Translations under genes and position numbers: made by a program | In this document: positions 23,546 through 36,016 of the stretch, piece after piece | Position numbering within the stretch: position 1 is the stretch's first letter | Layout of the letters: every line of letters starts with the position of its first letter | The notes under the pieces: generated by a model | Seen by the model: the letters and a program-made list of their open reading frames with translations, nothing else | Told to the model about the DNA's origin: nothing | The model's database searches: none | Source of the DNA: Tetrapyrgos nigripes | Taxonomy: Eukaryota > Basidiomycota > Agaricomycetes > Agaricales > Campanellaceae | Assembly: GCA_013368315.1 (NCBI GenBank) | Contig: JAACJM010000018.1 | Location: 310,001 to 374,000 of the forward strand | DNA: 64,000 nucleotides | Reading direction: 5' to 3'

Positions 23546-25430
23546 ACTTGGGCCCTTCAGGTTTGATGAAAGGGGTGTGGGCCAGTGCTGAAGCATGGCA
23601 AGAACAAGTCCAGTGAGCTCAAAGATTCTACAAACCAGTCAAGTAAAGAAAGTTAATGGAAAATGGTGTGTATAATACTAGTTCAATTTCTGAGAAAAGC
23701 AGATAAAAGTACTGTAGTGTGCTAGTACTATGATAAATACAAGTACATAAGAAGAAACAGTGTTTTAGAGCTCTCTATAAATCTGGAAAAAAGTAATGGA
23801 GTACTCAGGTGGTACTTCTGGGGTCACCAATGTTCCTGCCCTGCCAGGACACTGAAAAAATCTGCTCAACAACACCGCCACATCCTTCAGAGCAATGGTT
23901 CATATTGGTTTTTTACTTACATTCTCACCTACCCTTCTGTCTCATGCCCTTTATGCTATTTATGCCTCTTTCTTGCTGTTCGTCTTGATGATACTTACTC
24001 TAAAGATGTCCTCTTCATTGACAGGCACAACATGCACACTCTGGAAACCTGATAATACATTGAGTTCTGATGTGCTTCATGTACTAATCAGTAATGCTCA
24101 CCTTCTACAGTAGGAGTATGAGCATCTGCCATATCATTCTCCACCATGTCTTCTATTACCAGTAATTCTGTTTCATAAGTTAGTATCATCAATATCAGTC
24201 CAATTTTACTTACCTTGAGATAGGGCTTGCCAATCAGCCTGTGAGTCTAGGTGGTCTTTATCTTCTCACTCCGAGTTGGACTCAGAATCTTCAATAACTA
24301 GATGTGTTCAGATCTGGCAAGTTGCTGATTTGGAGGTGTAAATCCTTGAGATATGGGACAGTGGTTTTCTGTTGGTTGTTTTCTGGGGTCTGGGATGGGA
24401 TTTTGTAGGCTCTGGTGCTTTTACAAGTGGAGGCATAGGCATAGCTTTCTGGGGAAGGCTTGCTGTCTCTGTATCGGGATGAAGTCCTAGTGTCAGTGAT
24501 GTTCCAAACACTTTAGGAACCCTTCAGGGTGGTTCTGGAACCTTCTACACCCTTCAAAAAAATTTCATATCAAAAATTTTTTTAGACCTTGACTGACTGA
24601 CCAACTGACTGACCCAATGTCACAGCATCATGGCCTGGCCCCCTCTTGAGGACTGCCCAGGCTTGAGCACAGCCACCATGTGTCAGCTCACGTGCTGCCA
24701 GAAAAGTTCTTAGTTAAGGGGATATATAAGAGGGTGGGAATGGGAGGGTGAGCGAAAAATATCTCAAGTGAATGGCGAGTGAATGAGAGAAATAAACTAA
24801 GGAGAATGAACAGGGATAGAGACTATATAAGGTAGATGATAGGAATATAAAATACACGAAACTACATAGTGGAGAAAGGTATGGAGAGGATGTTTGGGAT
24901 GTATGTTAGAGAAGGGTGTAGGAGACTAGCAGTTTCACTGAATTGTGATCAGATCACAAACTGCTAGTAAGGAGGGTTGAATCTCAGTGAGATGTACAAA
25001 CCAAGATGGAGGAAAGGGAAAGGATAGATAGGGAGGGAGGTGAGAATGCAAGACTCTGTGAAGTACTCACAATTAGACTACATTAAGTAAACATTAACAA
25101 TGATTAAATAACTGATATATAAGTATGGACACATGTCATCATATATCATATGATATATGTGTGACCACAGATCTAGATCAATCAATAGAAAAGATGCTGC
25201 TGGCATTTGGGGTTGTGCACAAGAGGGCCCACCATTTGCTCCCCTCCTCTCCCTCACAGGCTTGGGGGGTCCCTGAACCAGGGAGTCTCAGGTGGGCACT
25301 CTAAAGCCTTGTTGTGTGCAGGTAAGATGTCTTTAACCCTAACCTTTAACTGGTGCAGCTGTGCTGCAGGGCCTCCAGCCCCCCTAACTCTAACAGGGTG
25401 GTGCAAGTGCCACAGGCCTTTGGCCCAGCC

Positions 25431-25490
25431 CTAAACCCTAACCAAACCCTAACCAAAACCCTAACTGAATGAACCCTAACACTAAGGTGA
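25431..25490. repeat. Interstitial telomere-like CCCTAA patch
   Basis: Five CCCTAA words with A-rich spacers. Fungal telomeres are usually TTAGGG repeats, so this could be a relic of telomere insertion, but irregular spacing makes chance or local duplication possible. Confidence 0.4.
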
Positions 25491-25499
25491 GGCTAGTGC

Positions 25500-25600
25500 C
25501 TCACCTCAAGGTGTAATAAAAAAGCACAAATGCAGGATTGAACCCACATCCTTTGCTCCAGCTTGACATGCTTAATCAATACGCTATTCTAGCGTGTTGC
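25500..25600 (-). other. tRNA-like relic with B box and T-run
   Basis: On the minus strand TAGCGTATTG (weak A box) is followed by GGGTTCAATCC (good B box) and downstream by TTTTTT, a Pol III terminator. The T and anticodon stems do not pair well, so I treat it as a tRNA-derived relic or SINE head, not a working tRNA gene. Confidence 0.3.
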
Positions 25601-28559
25601 AAGTGCACATGCAGTCCCTGACTCTCTAAATCAAGAACACATTACATATCTTAGTATGCTTGCATACTATTGCATATCTATCAATTCGTCTCTTCATGTT
25701 TTATATATGCTTATGCAGTGCTAGATGAACCCTGTTTTAATATGCACATTGTGTTAACACTTTTGCACATTTGAAAAGTTCTTGACACCAAAGAAGCAGC
25801 CCTATCTGACACTGAAACTGTGGCATCTAACACAACAGAGTAACAATCAACAACTTTAGACAAGCACAGATACACACCAAAGCTCACCTTCGCAGTTATC
25901 CATCTTTAGTAGTGCAAAAAACAAACTTGACAAAAAGTTCATAGGGATGCAACAGGGGAAGAAAAGGAAATGAACGATACACACCCACTAGGAATAATAT
26001 ACATACATGGGTAAAGACGTCATTTGGAATTAGGGGTTACCAAAATTAGCATGAGTAAATGTCGAAGTTACTAAGCCCAAAATGATGGCGTCTCCCTTTT
26101 TGAGATGAAATGGTATGATTAGGGTAACAGTACTTAAACAGTACTTGAATAAATTCGAACTTTTTGGTGACAAAACTATCTAAAATATGCAAGGGTAAGC
26201 AATCAATGAATACTGAAAAATTGTGCCGTTTGGGATGTGGAGAAGTGAAAAACAACAGAAAATGATTGGTTCAGCCTGGGATCAAACTGGGGACCTCAAG
26301 TGTGGGAGTTTGATGGCAGAAATTTTGACCCCACAAGGCCCTTCTCTCTGAAAGAGAGTCAGGGACCAACACTTACTTTTCATGGTAAATGACAGGCATA
26401 TAACAGTATATTGTGTGTTTTGGGAGAAGATTGGGTCTGATCAGTTCTTTTTGGCTCCAGACAGGTCATGCAAATGTCTTGTGATCCATGACGACTGAGG
26501 AACAAGGGCTTATCTAAGGATAAGCTAGAATGAGCATGTGAAAGGACGAGCCTAACTTGGGTGGCCTCCACCTTACTTGCAAGCTTCACTTCATATGTAA
26601 TAGGCCAAACTGAGGGCAACCACCCCCATCTATAGATTGTGAGTGAGCGTGTGGGCCAATGTGTTATTAAAAGAGAGTGGGATGGGTGGGCAGAAGAAAA
26701 AATGCATAGACAGTTGGGGTCAACCTTGAACTGAAGAATAATTGATGAATCAAATCATATATATATGTGACAGATCATACTGGTGTACAACGAGCCTCCA
26801 CTGCAAACCACAGCACCAATCCTTGGAAAATGTTGAAACAAATAAATCAGAAACATAAATGAAATGATGAATGGATGTTTGAGAGAGGGGTATCAGATGA
26901 GGCTCCACTTGCTATTTGCAGAGGCCTCTGAAGGTGCCTTGGCAATGTGTCCTTCTCATCTTCGTCTTGTCCACCCAGACATGCTCCCTTCTCACTCTTC
27001 TCTTTTTGCTTCTTTTTGTTCTCCCATTTGCTGCTATGACCCTTATTACATGTGGCTCTTCACTCAGACCTGACGGCTGCGACCCAACCAAATACAAAAG
27101 GACATGGAGACCATCAAGCTCAGTTAAAAACCTTAGCCTAGAAGGCAAACTCATGATGAACAAGGAGATTGAGCAGAGAAATGCGTTATAGAGACAAGTG
27201 AAGGTGCGAAAGACAATGCAACAACAGGTGGACAACCTTTTTCCAACTGCATCACTCATCACGATCCCTTATGAGGACTACGAAATACATGCTTTTCTAT
27301 CACCTGCCTTTCCCATTCATGCCCACCACTTTTGTTTTTTCCTGCCGATAAGCAAAAAACATGCAAGACCTTGGACAATATGTCAGGAGGAGCAGTTCTA
27401 GAGGCCGTTATTAGGTTGTCTTGGGGTTTAGGGAAGCTTTTGCATTCTCTTCCATATTTCTTCTTCTCACCTGTCCTTTGTTTAACCATACTCTACTGAT
27501 TTATACTCTCTGCCTAGATTCTCCTCTTGTGTACCATTTTATGTACTGCAGGCCTTGTACTACACTTTCAAAAGTACTCTCTTGTCAAATGTGTTACGCC
27601 TCGACTTCTGTTCATGTCAACTGGCAACTGAGGCATGTTTTCTCGTTCCTGTTATTCTGTTTCCTTCTATTTCACCTATAATTTTATGCCTTTCCTTTGT
27701 GCACCACTCTCCATTTCTTTCTTCAAACACTTTTTCCTTCATCCCGCATTCTACTTTCCTTCTACTTGCTTTACTTGCTTTGCAGATATTTCTGTTCAAT
27801 GAATGGATGCCTTATTTACTATGATGGTGCTCAAGGCGATACTTGTTATGCCTTCCATGTTACATCCATTTATGTTCTTTGCCTATTTTTGCTCCTGAAA
27901 CAAGGCAAATTCCCCTTCTATTCTTATTCTTTCTCTTACATCCACCCCTCCGCACATCTACCTACAACTACACTCCATTTCCCACTTTACTCTTTACCCT
28001 CTTTCATTTCCTCTATCATTCATCTCCATTCCCTCATTTTCTTCAATGGTAGTGCTTAAGGCACAAATTGCCCATCCGTTTATTTCGTTGTATGCTTCCA
28101 GGTTCTGATTTCATTCTTTGACTTTGGATATCATCAGAGGTCATAATCCCTTTTTCTAGTATATAATGCCATTCCTTTCATCATATACTTTCACATTCTT
28201 TTCCCCGTACATGTCTGACCAACTACAAGCATTGGCTTGTAAACTTGCCTCAATAAATGTTGTCACTTGGCTGACTGTAATTGGAGCTCAATCAAATGCT
28301 TCAAAATGCATCACAATGTAGAAATTACAATAAGTAATTCATAGTGAGATCATAGGCCACATAATATGGAGTTGAATAGTTTGTATTGCGCTTGCAGCTT
28401 ACTGCAATCACATGATGATGTATCTACTTTTTACAAGCTTTTATACTATGTACTACTGTGGCTGAGCAAATCTGTAAATAGAGCAAAGTGGTGCTAAGTG
28501 GATACTACAATGTAATTTCTGAGATCAGTCTGGAGTAATGATATAAATAGCTATGTAAG

Positions 28560-28667
28560 TTACGAGGCCTTTAGGCTTCGTTAATTTATGTCGCAGAGCG
28601 ACCTCCCAGATCTTTTCCACAGGTTCAAACTCCCACACCTGTTTTTTGATGCTCATCAAGCGCTCAT
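28560..28667. repeat. Dispersed repeat shared with 17.86 kb
   Basis: Second copy of the repeat at 17863-17960, with CpG retained at several places where the other copy has TG. Confidence 0.6.
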
Positions 28668-30680
28668 GGTCGAGACCACCATGACGTTGTCCACAGCTTC
28701 CTCAGACCACGTAACTAAGGCAGCATCGAGTGTGCCTTGCTTCCTCCTCATGTCTGGGTTCCTCCACCAGTGGTCAAGGTGCTTGTACTGATTTCTTCCA
28801 CTGTTATAACAGCATTTACTTACATGTACTATGTTGCCTCTCAAAAACTGTACATTAATATGTGCTGCTGAAATCCCGAAGGCCTTGTAGCTTGCCACGC
28901 GAAGCGGTGGCACTTTACCCCAGTATGGAGTAAAGTGGAAAGTGAGTGGTGCATATGTGGCTAAGTATATAGAATTCCAACACACAATGGCTTACAATAT
29001 CAATGCAACTCCCTCATTCACCTTGAGAGATTCCTACCCTATCTTATGTTGGTCTTATGATGCATTGTTATGCTGGTATCAGCTCTGATCCACTTCCTGG
29101 TGAAATTATATTGGACATTTGTTCCAAATACCTGCACCTCCTGGTAAAAGTCCAATTGGCATTTTGTGCAGGATATGGCACCTCTCCTCTCATTCACTCT
29201 AGGCAGTTTTATTCATGGAACCCGACATTTCCCCAATCAGATACCAGTGTCTTATTCTATGCCTCCTATATTTAAGCTACCTTGTTTCCCTGCCACCCAT
29301 AAATATGTGGGACGTGTATTACAATCCCACATTACCTTGGATCTGAGATGGGAAGGCATGCTGGCTGCGTGATATCTGTTCTGCTTTGGGTAACTTGCCA
29401 GAGCCATCTCAAATTGATCATTCTTCTTCACCTTTCCTAAATCATACACTGACTTTCAAGTTCAAGCTTCAGTCAGGATATCCTCACTGTGACACATGTT
29501 TGTCCTTGGCCGTTACCACCATGCATCTCAACAAGTGATCTTAGCAAGGGATGCAGGGCACCACTGCGAAATAGAATCTTCCCAGTAGCACTGGCATTTT
29601 TATACTGTGACAGTGCCATCTTATATGGTATTTGATGTCATTCTAGTACTAGACGATATTATTATATCATTTCCCTTTACTGTCTACTACTGTGTGACAG
29701 CACCTTTTTCTATAGTCCAACACCTTTCTACTGCATAATACCACTATATCACTGCCTTCTACTGTCTACTGTCCAAGGGCACTATTTTCTATGGTGTTTT
29801 GGCACTTTTCTACACCTTCCTTCTACACAATATCATCATATAGTATCTTTACCTTCTACCCACTACTGCACAACAATACCACATTCTACGGTGTATGACA
29901 TTACCTTCTACATGAATTTTATTCCAGCTTTCTCTAACATCCCACAACCTTTCTACCACCTACTGCACAACTTTGCAATCTCAAAATCTTCTATGGATGT
30001 TATGTCACCTTTTGTTTGATTTTAATTGTCCAAAATCCTATACTCATTATCAGGTTACTTTGGCCTCAGGAATCTCTCAACTCTCGCCCATTTGCATGGC
30101 AGATCACCCTGTTTGTTTTGCAGGTGGCAGTGCTCTATCTGTACCAACTGTCATTTCAGTTGGCAATGGTAGTGCTTGCATGTGGACATTCTGCCACTTC
30201 TTCTGCATTAGTCCTTTTGATATCCTCTTGATACTGCATCAGATACCCTGCACTATTGTGACACTGTCACCCCCACTCCACATGAAACTTATCTACTTTG
30301 GAATGTACTTGATCATTGGCCACCTCTATGCAAATTTCTTGATGTCGATTGAGACAAGGAAGGATATCAAAGCCAATCAAGACTGTGAAGATAGTAGTCC
30401 ATCAGTCTTCAATGGTCAGAATCCAAAGTGCTTAAATTGTCAACTAACAACATGATCATCTCTTTCTTTGAAAAAATTTCTATAGATTAATATTTACTGC
30501 TGCTTCTACCCTGCCCTTTGCCAGACTTTCTAGAAGAAGATCCTGCCTTTCAAGTTGGTGTACCCACTCATGCCTCTTACTTCTTGAACAGTGCCCTTCA
30601 CATGTTGTACTGCTACTAACTTGTTTGTATTTCTTGATCAGCACATAATAGCATTTATTTGCCTGACCCTGAACTCTCAA

Positions 30681-31058
30681 TTCTCACTATGCTCTGTTGG
30701 GGGTCCAGCCACCTAGTCTCTAGGCATCTGTGTTGGAGCTCCACTTGTTTTGAGTGCTCCAGATGGCTTGAGACTTCATCTTCTGGACTCTGGAAGCTCA
30801 GGTCTTGGCCTTAGAGGTTCTTTCTTTTGGGCTCTCTTTTCCAGGAACCTTTCATGTTCTCAATGCATCTTGCAAGCTATCACATTTTTGAACATGTGAT
30901 CTGCTGCTTGCGCTGAACCTCTTGGGCCAAGCCCTCAGGCAAAACCCTAACAACTAGTATCTAACTAGTTGTAGGTCTCTTTGAGTACTCAGAATCCCAC
31001 TGAGTACTCATTTCTCTTTAGAGTTCTTTCTAGTGGAAAAACTAGCTTATTCCAAACT
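30681..31058. repeat. LTR-sized dispersed repeat, CpG-depleted copy
   Basis: About 375 bp match 50420-50797 in the same orientation, including GGGGGTCCAGCCACCTA, TTGGAGCTCCAC and GCTCAGGTCTTG. Nearly every CpG of the other copy is TG or CA here. Length and context fit a solo LTR or short element, but no TG...CA ends with a target duplication are evident. Confidence 0.65.
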
Positions 31059-32071
31059 TTCACATTCTCTCCTACTATGGCCTTTATAGTACTTAACTTA
31101 TTGAAGTGTCATAGTAGCCCTTTCCTTCCATCCTAATGTTATTCCTTGTACAGGTGACCCACCTATATTCTCTCTCATCTGATTTCCTTCGACTCACAGC
31201 AGAAGACACAGCAATTCCCAATACTTAGTATAAGGGAGTGTAGGAACAATTTTTTTCTCAATGAAAGACACATGACTTGTCACGTTTATGTCACATGCAG
31301 CTGCCAAACCTGATCCTGAATATGTTTTACAGTGACAATCCAAAACTGTAAGCAATAAGACAAGAACAAAATTTTAGGAGAGCACCCTGTCTGAGAAGAC
31401 CAGAATAAAGAGACAGAGAACACTCAAGGTTCCCCTAATATACATGACTTCTCTCAAGTCAGTAACACCAGCCATTGTGAGGAGCTGCCAGTTGTTGCCA
31501 AGTTCTATCATTTTATCAGCAGGGATACCGACAGAGTTTGTCAACTGATGCAAGAAATCCATGCTCTGGTTCATGGTCTTTTGGCAGGACTCACCAGGTA
31601 CCACCAGTGGCAGGCAAGCCCAGCAGAATTGGAAGTGATGGTGCTGGATGCTCATCTCAATGCATGGAGCACATTTCTGGAAGGGCTGCAGTAAGCATAG
31701 TCCAAAGCTCAAAGGTCTCCTACATGTGGAGCTGTGGTTCCCCCTTCTGGAGATTACCAATAGAGGCGAGACTGGCTTTGCTCCAAAGAAGGTTACCTTC
31801 ATATCTATATGTGCTAGTCATACATTGTATCCATAGTTAAGCTCATTGACTGTGATTGTATCTTCTGGTGTCTGATTTCTACTTTCCATGACAGGCAAAG
31901 GCACTGTTATTGAACTCAATGTTCAAGTGGACTTTCAAATGCTGGACTCAGGAGTACTCTCTTTCATTGTAGCAGACAAAATACATGTCTGTGATGTTAA
32001 AATTATATACAAATCCTTTTATCAGGTCTTGCGTCCCATCAGTGGTGCACTGCCCTAAATTAGTTAAGGGT

Positions 32072-32280
32072 CACTGCAGACAGCAATGGGTATTTTCCAG
32101 CCATTTTTGCACAGGCGTAAATTTCAAATCTTTCAGAGCAGTTTTTGCAGACCAAGCATACCCCATATGGGACCATTTTGAGGCTGGAATTCCATATGGG
32201 GTAGTTCCAGCACTGAGCAGAAGTTCAAGATTTAAGGTTGCACAAAAATGGATGGTAAATACCCATCACTGTCCACTGTG
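32072..32280. mobile_element. CACTA-like foldback MITE, second family
   Basis: A 209 bp imperfect palindrome with ends CACTGCAGACAGCAATGGG and the complement of CACAGTGGACAGTGATGGG. It is flanked by GGT on both sides (32069-32071 and 32281-32283), a 3 bp duplication. The centre holds CCCCATATGG twice in inverted form. It has no coding capacity. Confidence 0.65.
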
Positions 32281-33530
32281 GGTTAGTCTCTCCTAGACAG
32301 ACCCAACCCTCAGTTGGGTCTGTTTGAACTGTGACCCCCGCATCACTGCCATGGGGTCATTACATAAGAATGTGCATGTGCATATCACATTGGTTTGGGT
32401 TGATTGGGACTAATTGGGACAAATTAAGGTACTTATAAGAGGTATAAGGAATCTGAGAGGCATATCTGAGGCTTTTCAGTAGCTCAAGGACTTTGAGATA
32501 CTGCTGCGAGCTGTGTGCTCTGAGCTAGAGTCACACTTGTCACACTTATGTGACTACTTGGTGACTACAATTCCTGGGAGGGCTTTCTTCCTTGTTTTGA
32601 CCAGTCTTACATCCCAATTTTCTACAGGAACTCAATCATTTGCTAATATTTGCAATCCTTTGTAGTAGTGTTCGTTTTGCCAGCAGCGTGCTGATACATT
32701 CATATGTAATAATGCTGTGGCGGTGCAAGAAGGACGCGTATACTCTCAGACTAGCTGTGGGTGTGTAGGCACAGCGGGGTGCAGTGCTGAAATGGTCCAC
32801 CAGTTCAGTTATCTTTTGCATTCCAATCCTGATGTTGGCAATCACCATATTGTCTTGGCATACCATGCCGGTCTCATCAGTTTACACTGGATTTGGGCCT
32901 CGTTATCATGCCACGCGCAGCAATGGCTCACATTTCCCTTGTGACAGATAGTTCACACCATTTTGAGCAAGATAAAATCAAGCGTATTTGCTGCCGAAAA
33001 CTGGGTCACAAATTAGTCTCAAGTATCCAGACTGACAATATATACATGTCCTACACTTCGTGTGTATATATGTAGTCTGACGCTTTTGAATAGGGCTGAT
33101 CCGTGCCAATCTGTTATTAGGTAAGTAAGATATATTCCCATGGGTGGTTTCCCACCTTCTTGGCCTCGAAAACATCAAAACTTTTGGATTTTATTTCATA
33201 TTCCATTCTGCCTACCAAAAATCACAAGGGAAAACGGAGCAGAACTCGCGGAAAGACCTCAAGTCCATTTCTGCGTCAAGCTTTGGGCTGTAAATGTACC
33301 CATTCAATAATTACAACTTCCACCTGTTCAATTGCCGTAAAAATTTATATGTACAATCTTTCATAGTATCTTAGTACATAGAAGAAACAACAAAGCGATT
33401 TGGTGCAGAAATTTGTGTGCCTTTGCAATGCCGCTCTTACTTACATAATAAGGTGCTGGCACAGTTCGCCCATTGAGATTGCCACAAGACTAGTCACAAA
33501 TGCTCAAATTATGTGCCTAAGTTTTTCCGC

Positions 33531-33930
33531 GCTAAACCTTTATTCATTTGTGACCAAAAAAGGGAAGCAACATGGTATTAGAATTTTCTTTTGTGAGAAA
33601 ATGCGCCAAAAGGTACGATCAGTATTTGTGTGCTGAATTCCGGCAAGTAAAAGGAAGTTCTTTTGTGAGAAAATGCGCGAAAAGTATGACCAGTATTTGT
33701 GTGCTGGATTCAATACTGTGTCCGAATTACTTTTCCTTTTACTCACCGGAATCCGGCACACAAATACTGATCATACTTTTTGGCGCATTTTCTCTCAAAA
33801 GAACTTCCTTTTACTTGCCGGAATCCAGCTCACAAATACTGATCATACCTTTTGGCGCATTTTCTCACAAAAGAAAATTCTCATACCATGTTGCTTCCTT
33901 TTTTTGGTCACAAATGAATAAAGGTTTAGC
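33531..33930. repeat. 400 bp palindrome made of doubled units
   Basis: The two halves are inverted copies. Both begin GCTAAACCTTTATTCATTTG and read towards a centre near 33731. Each arm itself holds two direct copies of a unit beginning TTCTTTTGTGAGAAAATGCG, so the block is unit-unit-inverted unit-inverted unit. It would form a long hairpin RNA if transcribed. Probably a foldback transposon. Confidence 0.8.
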
Positions 33931-34298
33931 ATGGGAAAACCAAATACCCAGAAATAATACTGTCATGACAGCCACCACTGCATGTGGCAATGACAAGGCC
34001 CAAAGGAAAGGAAGTAATTGGCAAGTGCTAAATGAGCACTGTCAACTGTTTGGTTCTGGATTCCAAGTTGGAAATTAGTAAGAAAATCTCAAGAAAATCA
34101 TATATCTAACATGCATAGCCATGCACAGAAGCCTCAGGTTATCAGAACAAGTCCCTAAAGGACCTCGTAACACTGTAACCCTCATGGATGGTGAGCAGCG
34201 ATGAGCAAGTGTACAGGATGATGGACGTCAAATGGACATTGCAGACCACACATTTTTGTGGCAACAGCTGGTGACTGGTGATGAAATGGCACCAGTAA

Positions 34299-34548
34299 CA
34301 CTGCGGGTGGCCATTTATATTTGCAGGCATTTTTGTAGGGACTTAAATTACGAATTTTTAGCACAATTTCTAGGCTGATAAGAGTCAAAGTATTTGCCAG
34401 TATTTGCTGCTGAAATGCCAACTTTCCATTTAAAGCTGGCATTTCAGCGACAAATACTTTGACTTTTATCAGCCTAGAAATCGTGCGAAATTTTCGTAAT
34501 TTAAGTCCCAACAAAAATGCCTACAAATATCAATGGCCACCCGCAGTG
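34299..34548. mobile_element. CACTA-type foldback MITE, second copy
   Basis: A 250 bp palindromic relative of 4333-4581, with ends CACTGCGGGTGGCCATT and complement. The target duplication is TAA (34296-34298 and 34549-34551). Two independent insertions with different 3 bp duplications support recent mobility of this family. Confidence 0.85.
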
Positions 34549-34882
34549 TAATGAAGAAACGGCATACCGGCATGACCGGAGCTTGCCGACTGAATAGGAG
34601 ACGCATCGAGCATAGCCACACGCAGGAGCATCAGGTTATAAGAACGAGACCCTAAAGGGCCTCATAATAATGTGCAATAGAGAGATAGAGAGGCTGAAAA
34701 GTAGAGAAATTGCTAGTATAATGGCTACTGTGTCATTAATTCTTGAGCTAATTGCACCAAACTTGGTAGAACAAAATTTATTGTATATACGGACATTTTC
34801 ATGGCGGCGATAGTATATCGTCGACCTGGAAGATTTTTTAACGAATTTCAAAAGTATGAACCACCTAAAATGGAAGTGTGAC

Positions 34883-35285
34883 AGGCATGTGACAGGGGTC
34901 CACCAAACAACAATGACTTCTACCTTAGACGGATGTGCATGGACCAAGGATGCTGGTAGCCAGGACCGCTCTTGGTCTACTGTTCCGCCGGGCAACCTTG
35001 ACCAATGGCAGGTCTTATTCCACCACTGCCATAGAAAACATTAGAAATATCGCTATTATTGCCTATGTTGAGCTTCTTCTCTCTCTTTTTATGATGTGTC
35101 TTACTCGGTGAAAAGTTGACCATGGCAAATCAACACTCGTTGACCAACTCCTTCATCAATCTGAGACTTTGAAGCACCTCAGCCCCCAAGAACAGCTCCA
35201 ACTCACACCCGCCGCTTCTGCTTCCTCTGCGTCTGGCTCAGGCAAAGCTGTCACTCATCTCGACAGTGGTTTCATCACTTGCGTG
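34883..35285 (+). pseudogene. 5' fragment of the TypA GTPase gene
   Basis: Matches 40434-40785 of the intact TypA gene, including the first intron. The donor of that intron reads TTGAGC instead of GTGAGC, and CpG positions are decayed. The N-terminal coding region and P-loop codons are present, but the frame is broken. At about 35285 the match ends abruptly and an unrelated fragment follows. A dead duplicate on the same strand, 5.5 kb upstream of the parent. Confidence 0.85.
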
Positions 35286-35289
35286 GCAA

Positions 35290-35395
35290 TACTTACGTCC
35301 AGCTTTCGGCAAGTGGCTTCGTACTCTCGCCACCAATGCATACAAAGAATGTGCGAGCTACTGCCTTTCTCACTACGATGTTTGTATTGACACTG
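35290..35395 (+). repeat. Fragment shared with window start
   Basis: Second copy of the fragment at 110-235 (FGKWLRTLATN, then SYCLSHYD). Here it is fused directly to the TypA fragment, forming a chimera of two gene pieces. Confidence 0.5.
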
Positions 35396-36016
35396 TGAGG
35401 AGGATGATCAAAATTGCTAGCCACATGAGATTAGGTGCATTGAAAGTTGACAGTTGGAACAGAACAGTAGAGGTGGCAGTGGACAGTGTAACAAGTAATG
35501 CTAGAGGGAGAGACATCTATGTGGGTGAATACTTATATGGACTGAGAAGAATGAGAGAAAGGGAGAGAAAGCAAAGGTAGTCAGCACACCAGTGGAAATG
35601 AAGTGAAGTGGTGTAGGAAAGGGCGACACTCACACTTTCTACGCCTTTGTAATCTCAACAAAATGGTGCTCGGCGGTTTCATGGGTGCTTGCGCAGACTC
35701 GAGGTTACAGTTAGAAATATTCAGAAATCCCCAGAATTGTTTATCACTGGGCATGGAGGTATTGACTTGTACAATCAATGTAGCTACTGACTTGGGAAAA
35801 CTGGAATGGATGGATGATATTAAATAAGGATCAAATAGCAGAACAGTGGTATGAATTCTGATCTTGCACTTGAATGAATAAAGAAGAAAATGCAAGAGAG
35901 AGTGTGTGCGTGTGTAGAATCATTCCATAAATAAATTAACGTTGTGCTTCCTCCATCCCTTAATTGAATCTCCTGATTAAACCACCGAAGAATCTCCTTG
36001 ACTGACCTCCTGGATA

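Larger units (their letters stand above)
23546..30680. other. Gene-poor CpG-depleted region
   Basis: I recognise no protein-coding gene in these 7 kb. They hold a telomere-like CCCTAA patch (25431-25490), a tRNA-like relic beside it, a dispersed repeat at 28560-28667, a small hairpin with arms AGCAGTTT and AAACTGCT near 24928-24965, and a CT-rich tract rich in TTCTAC words at about 29540-29960. Confidence 0.4.

Noticed and set aside
26864..28059. Cluster of T-rich plus-strand frames with hydrophobic residues
   Set aside because: Hydrophobicity follows from T-richness; frames overlap on both strands with no motif or splice structure.
30681..31058. Solo LTR with TGTTGG start
   Set aside because: Similarity to the 50.4 kb copy begins before TGTTGG and that copy lacks it, so the LTR start is not supported; kept as a dispersed repeat.
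31374..31802. 142-residue minus-strand frame
   Set aside because: No family motif, overlapping frames on the other strand, CpG-decayed surroundings.
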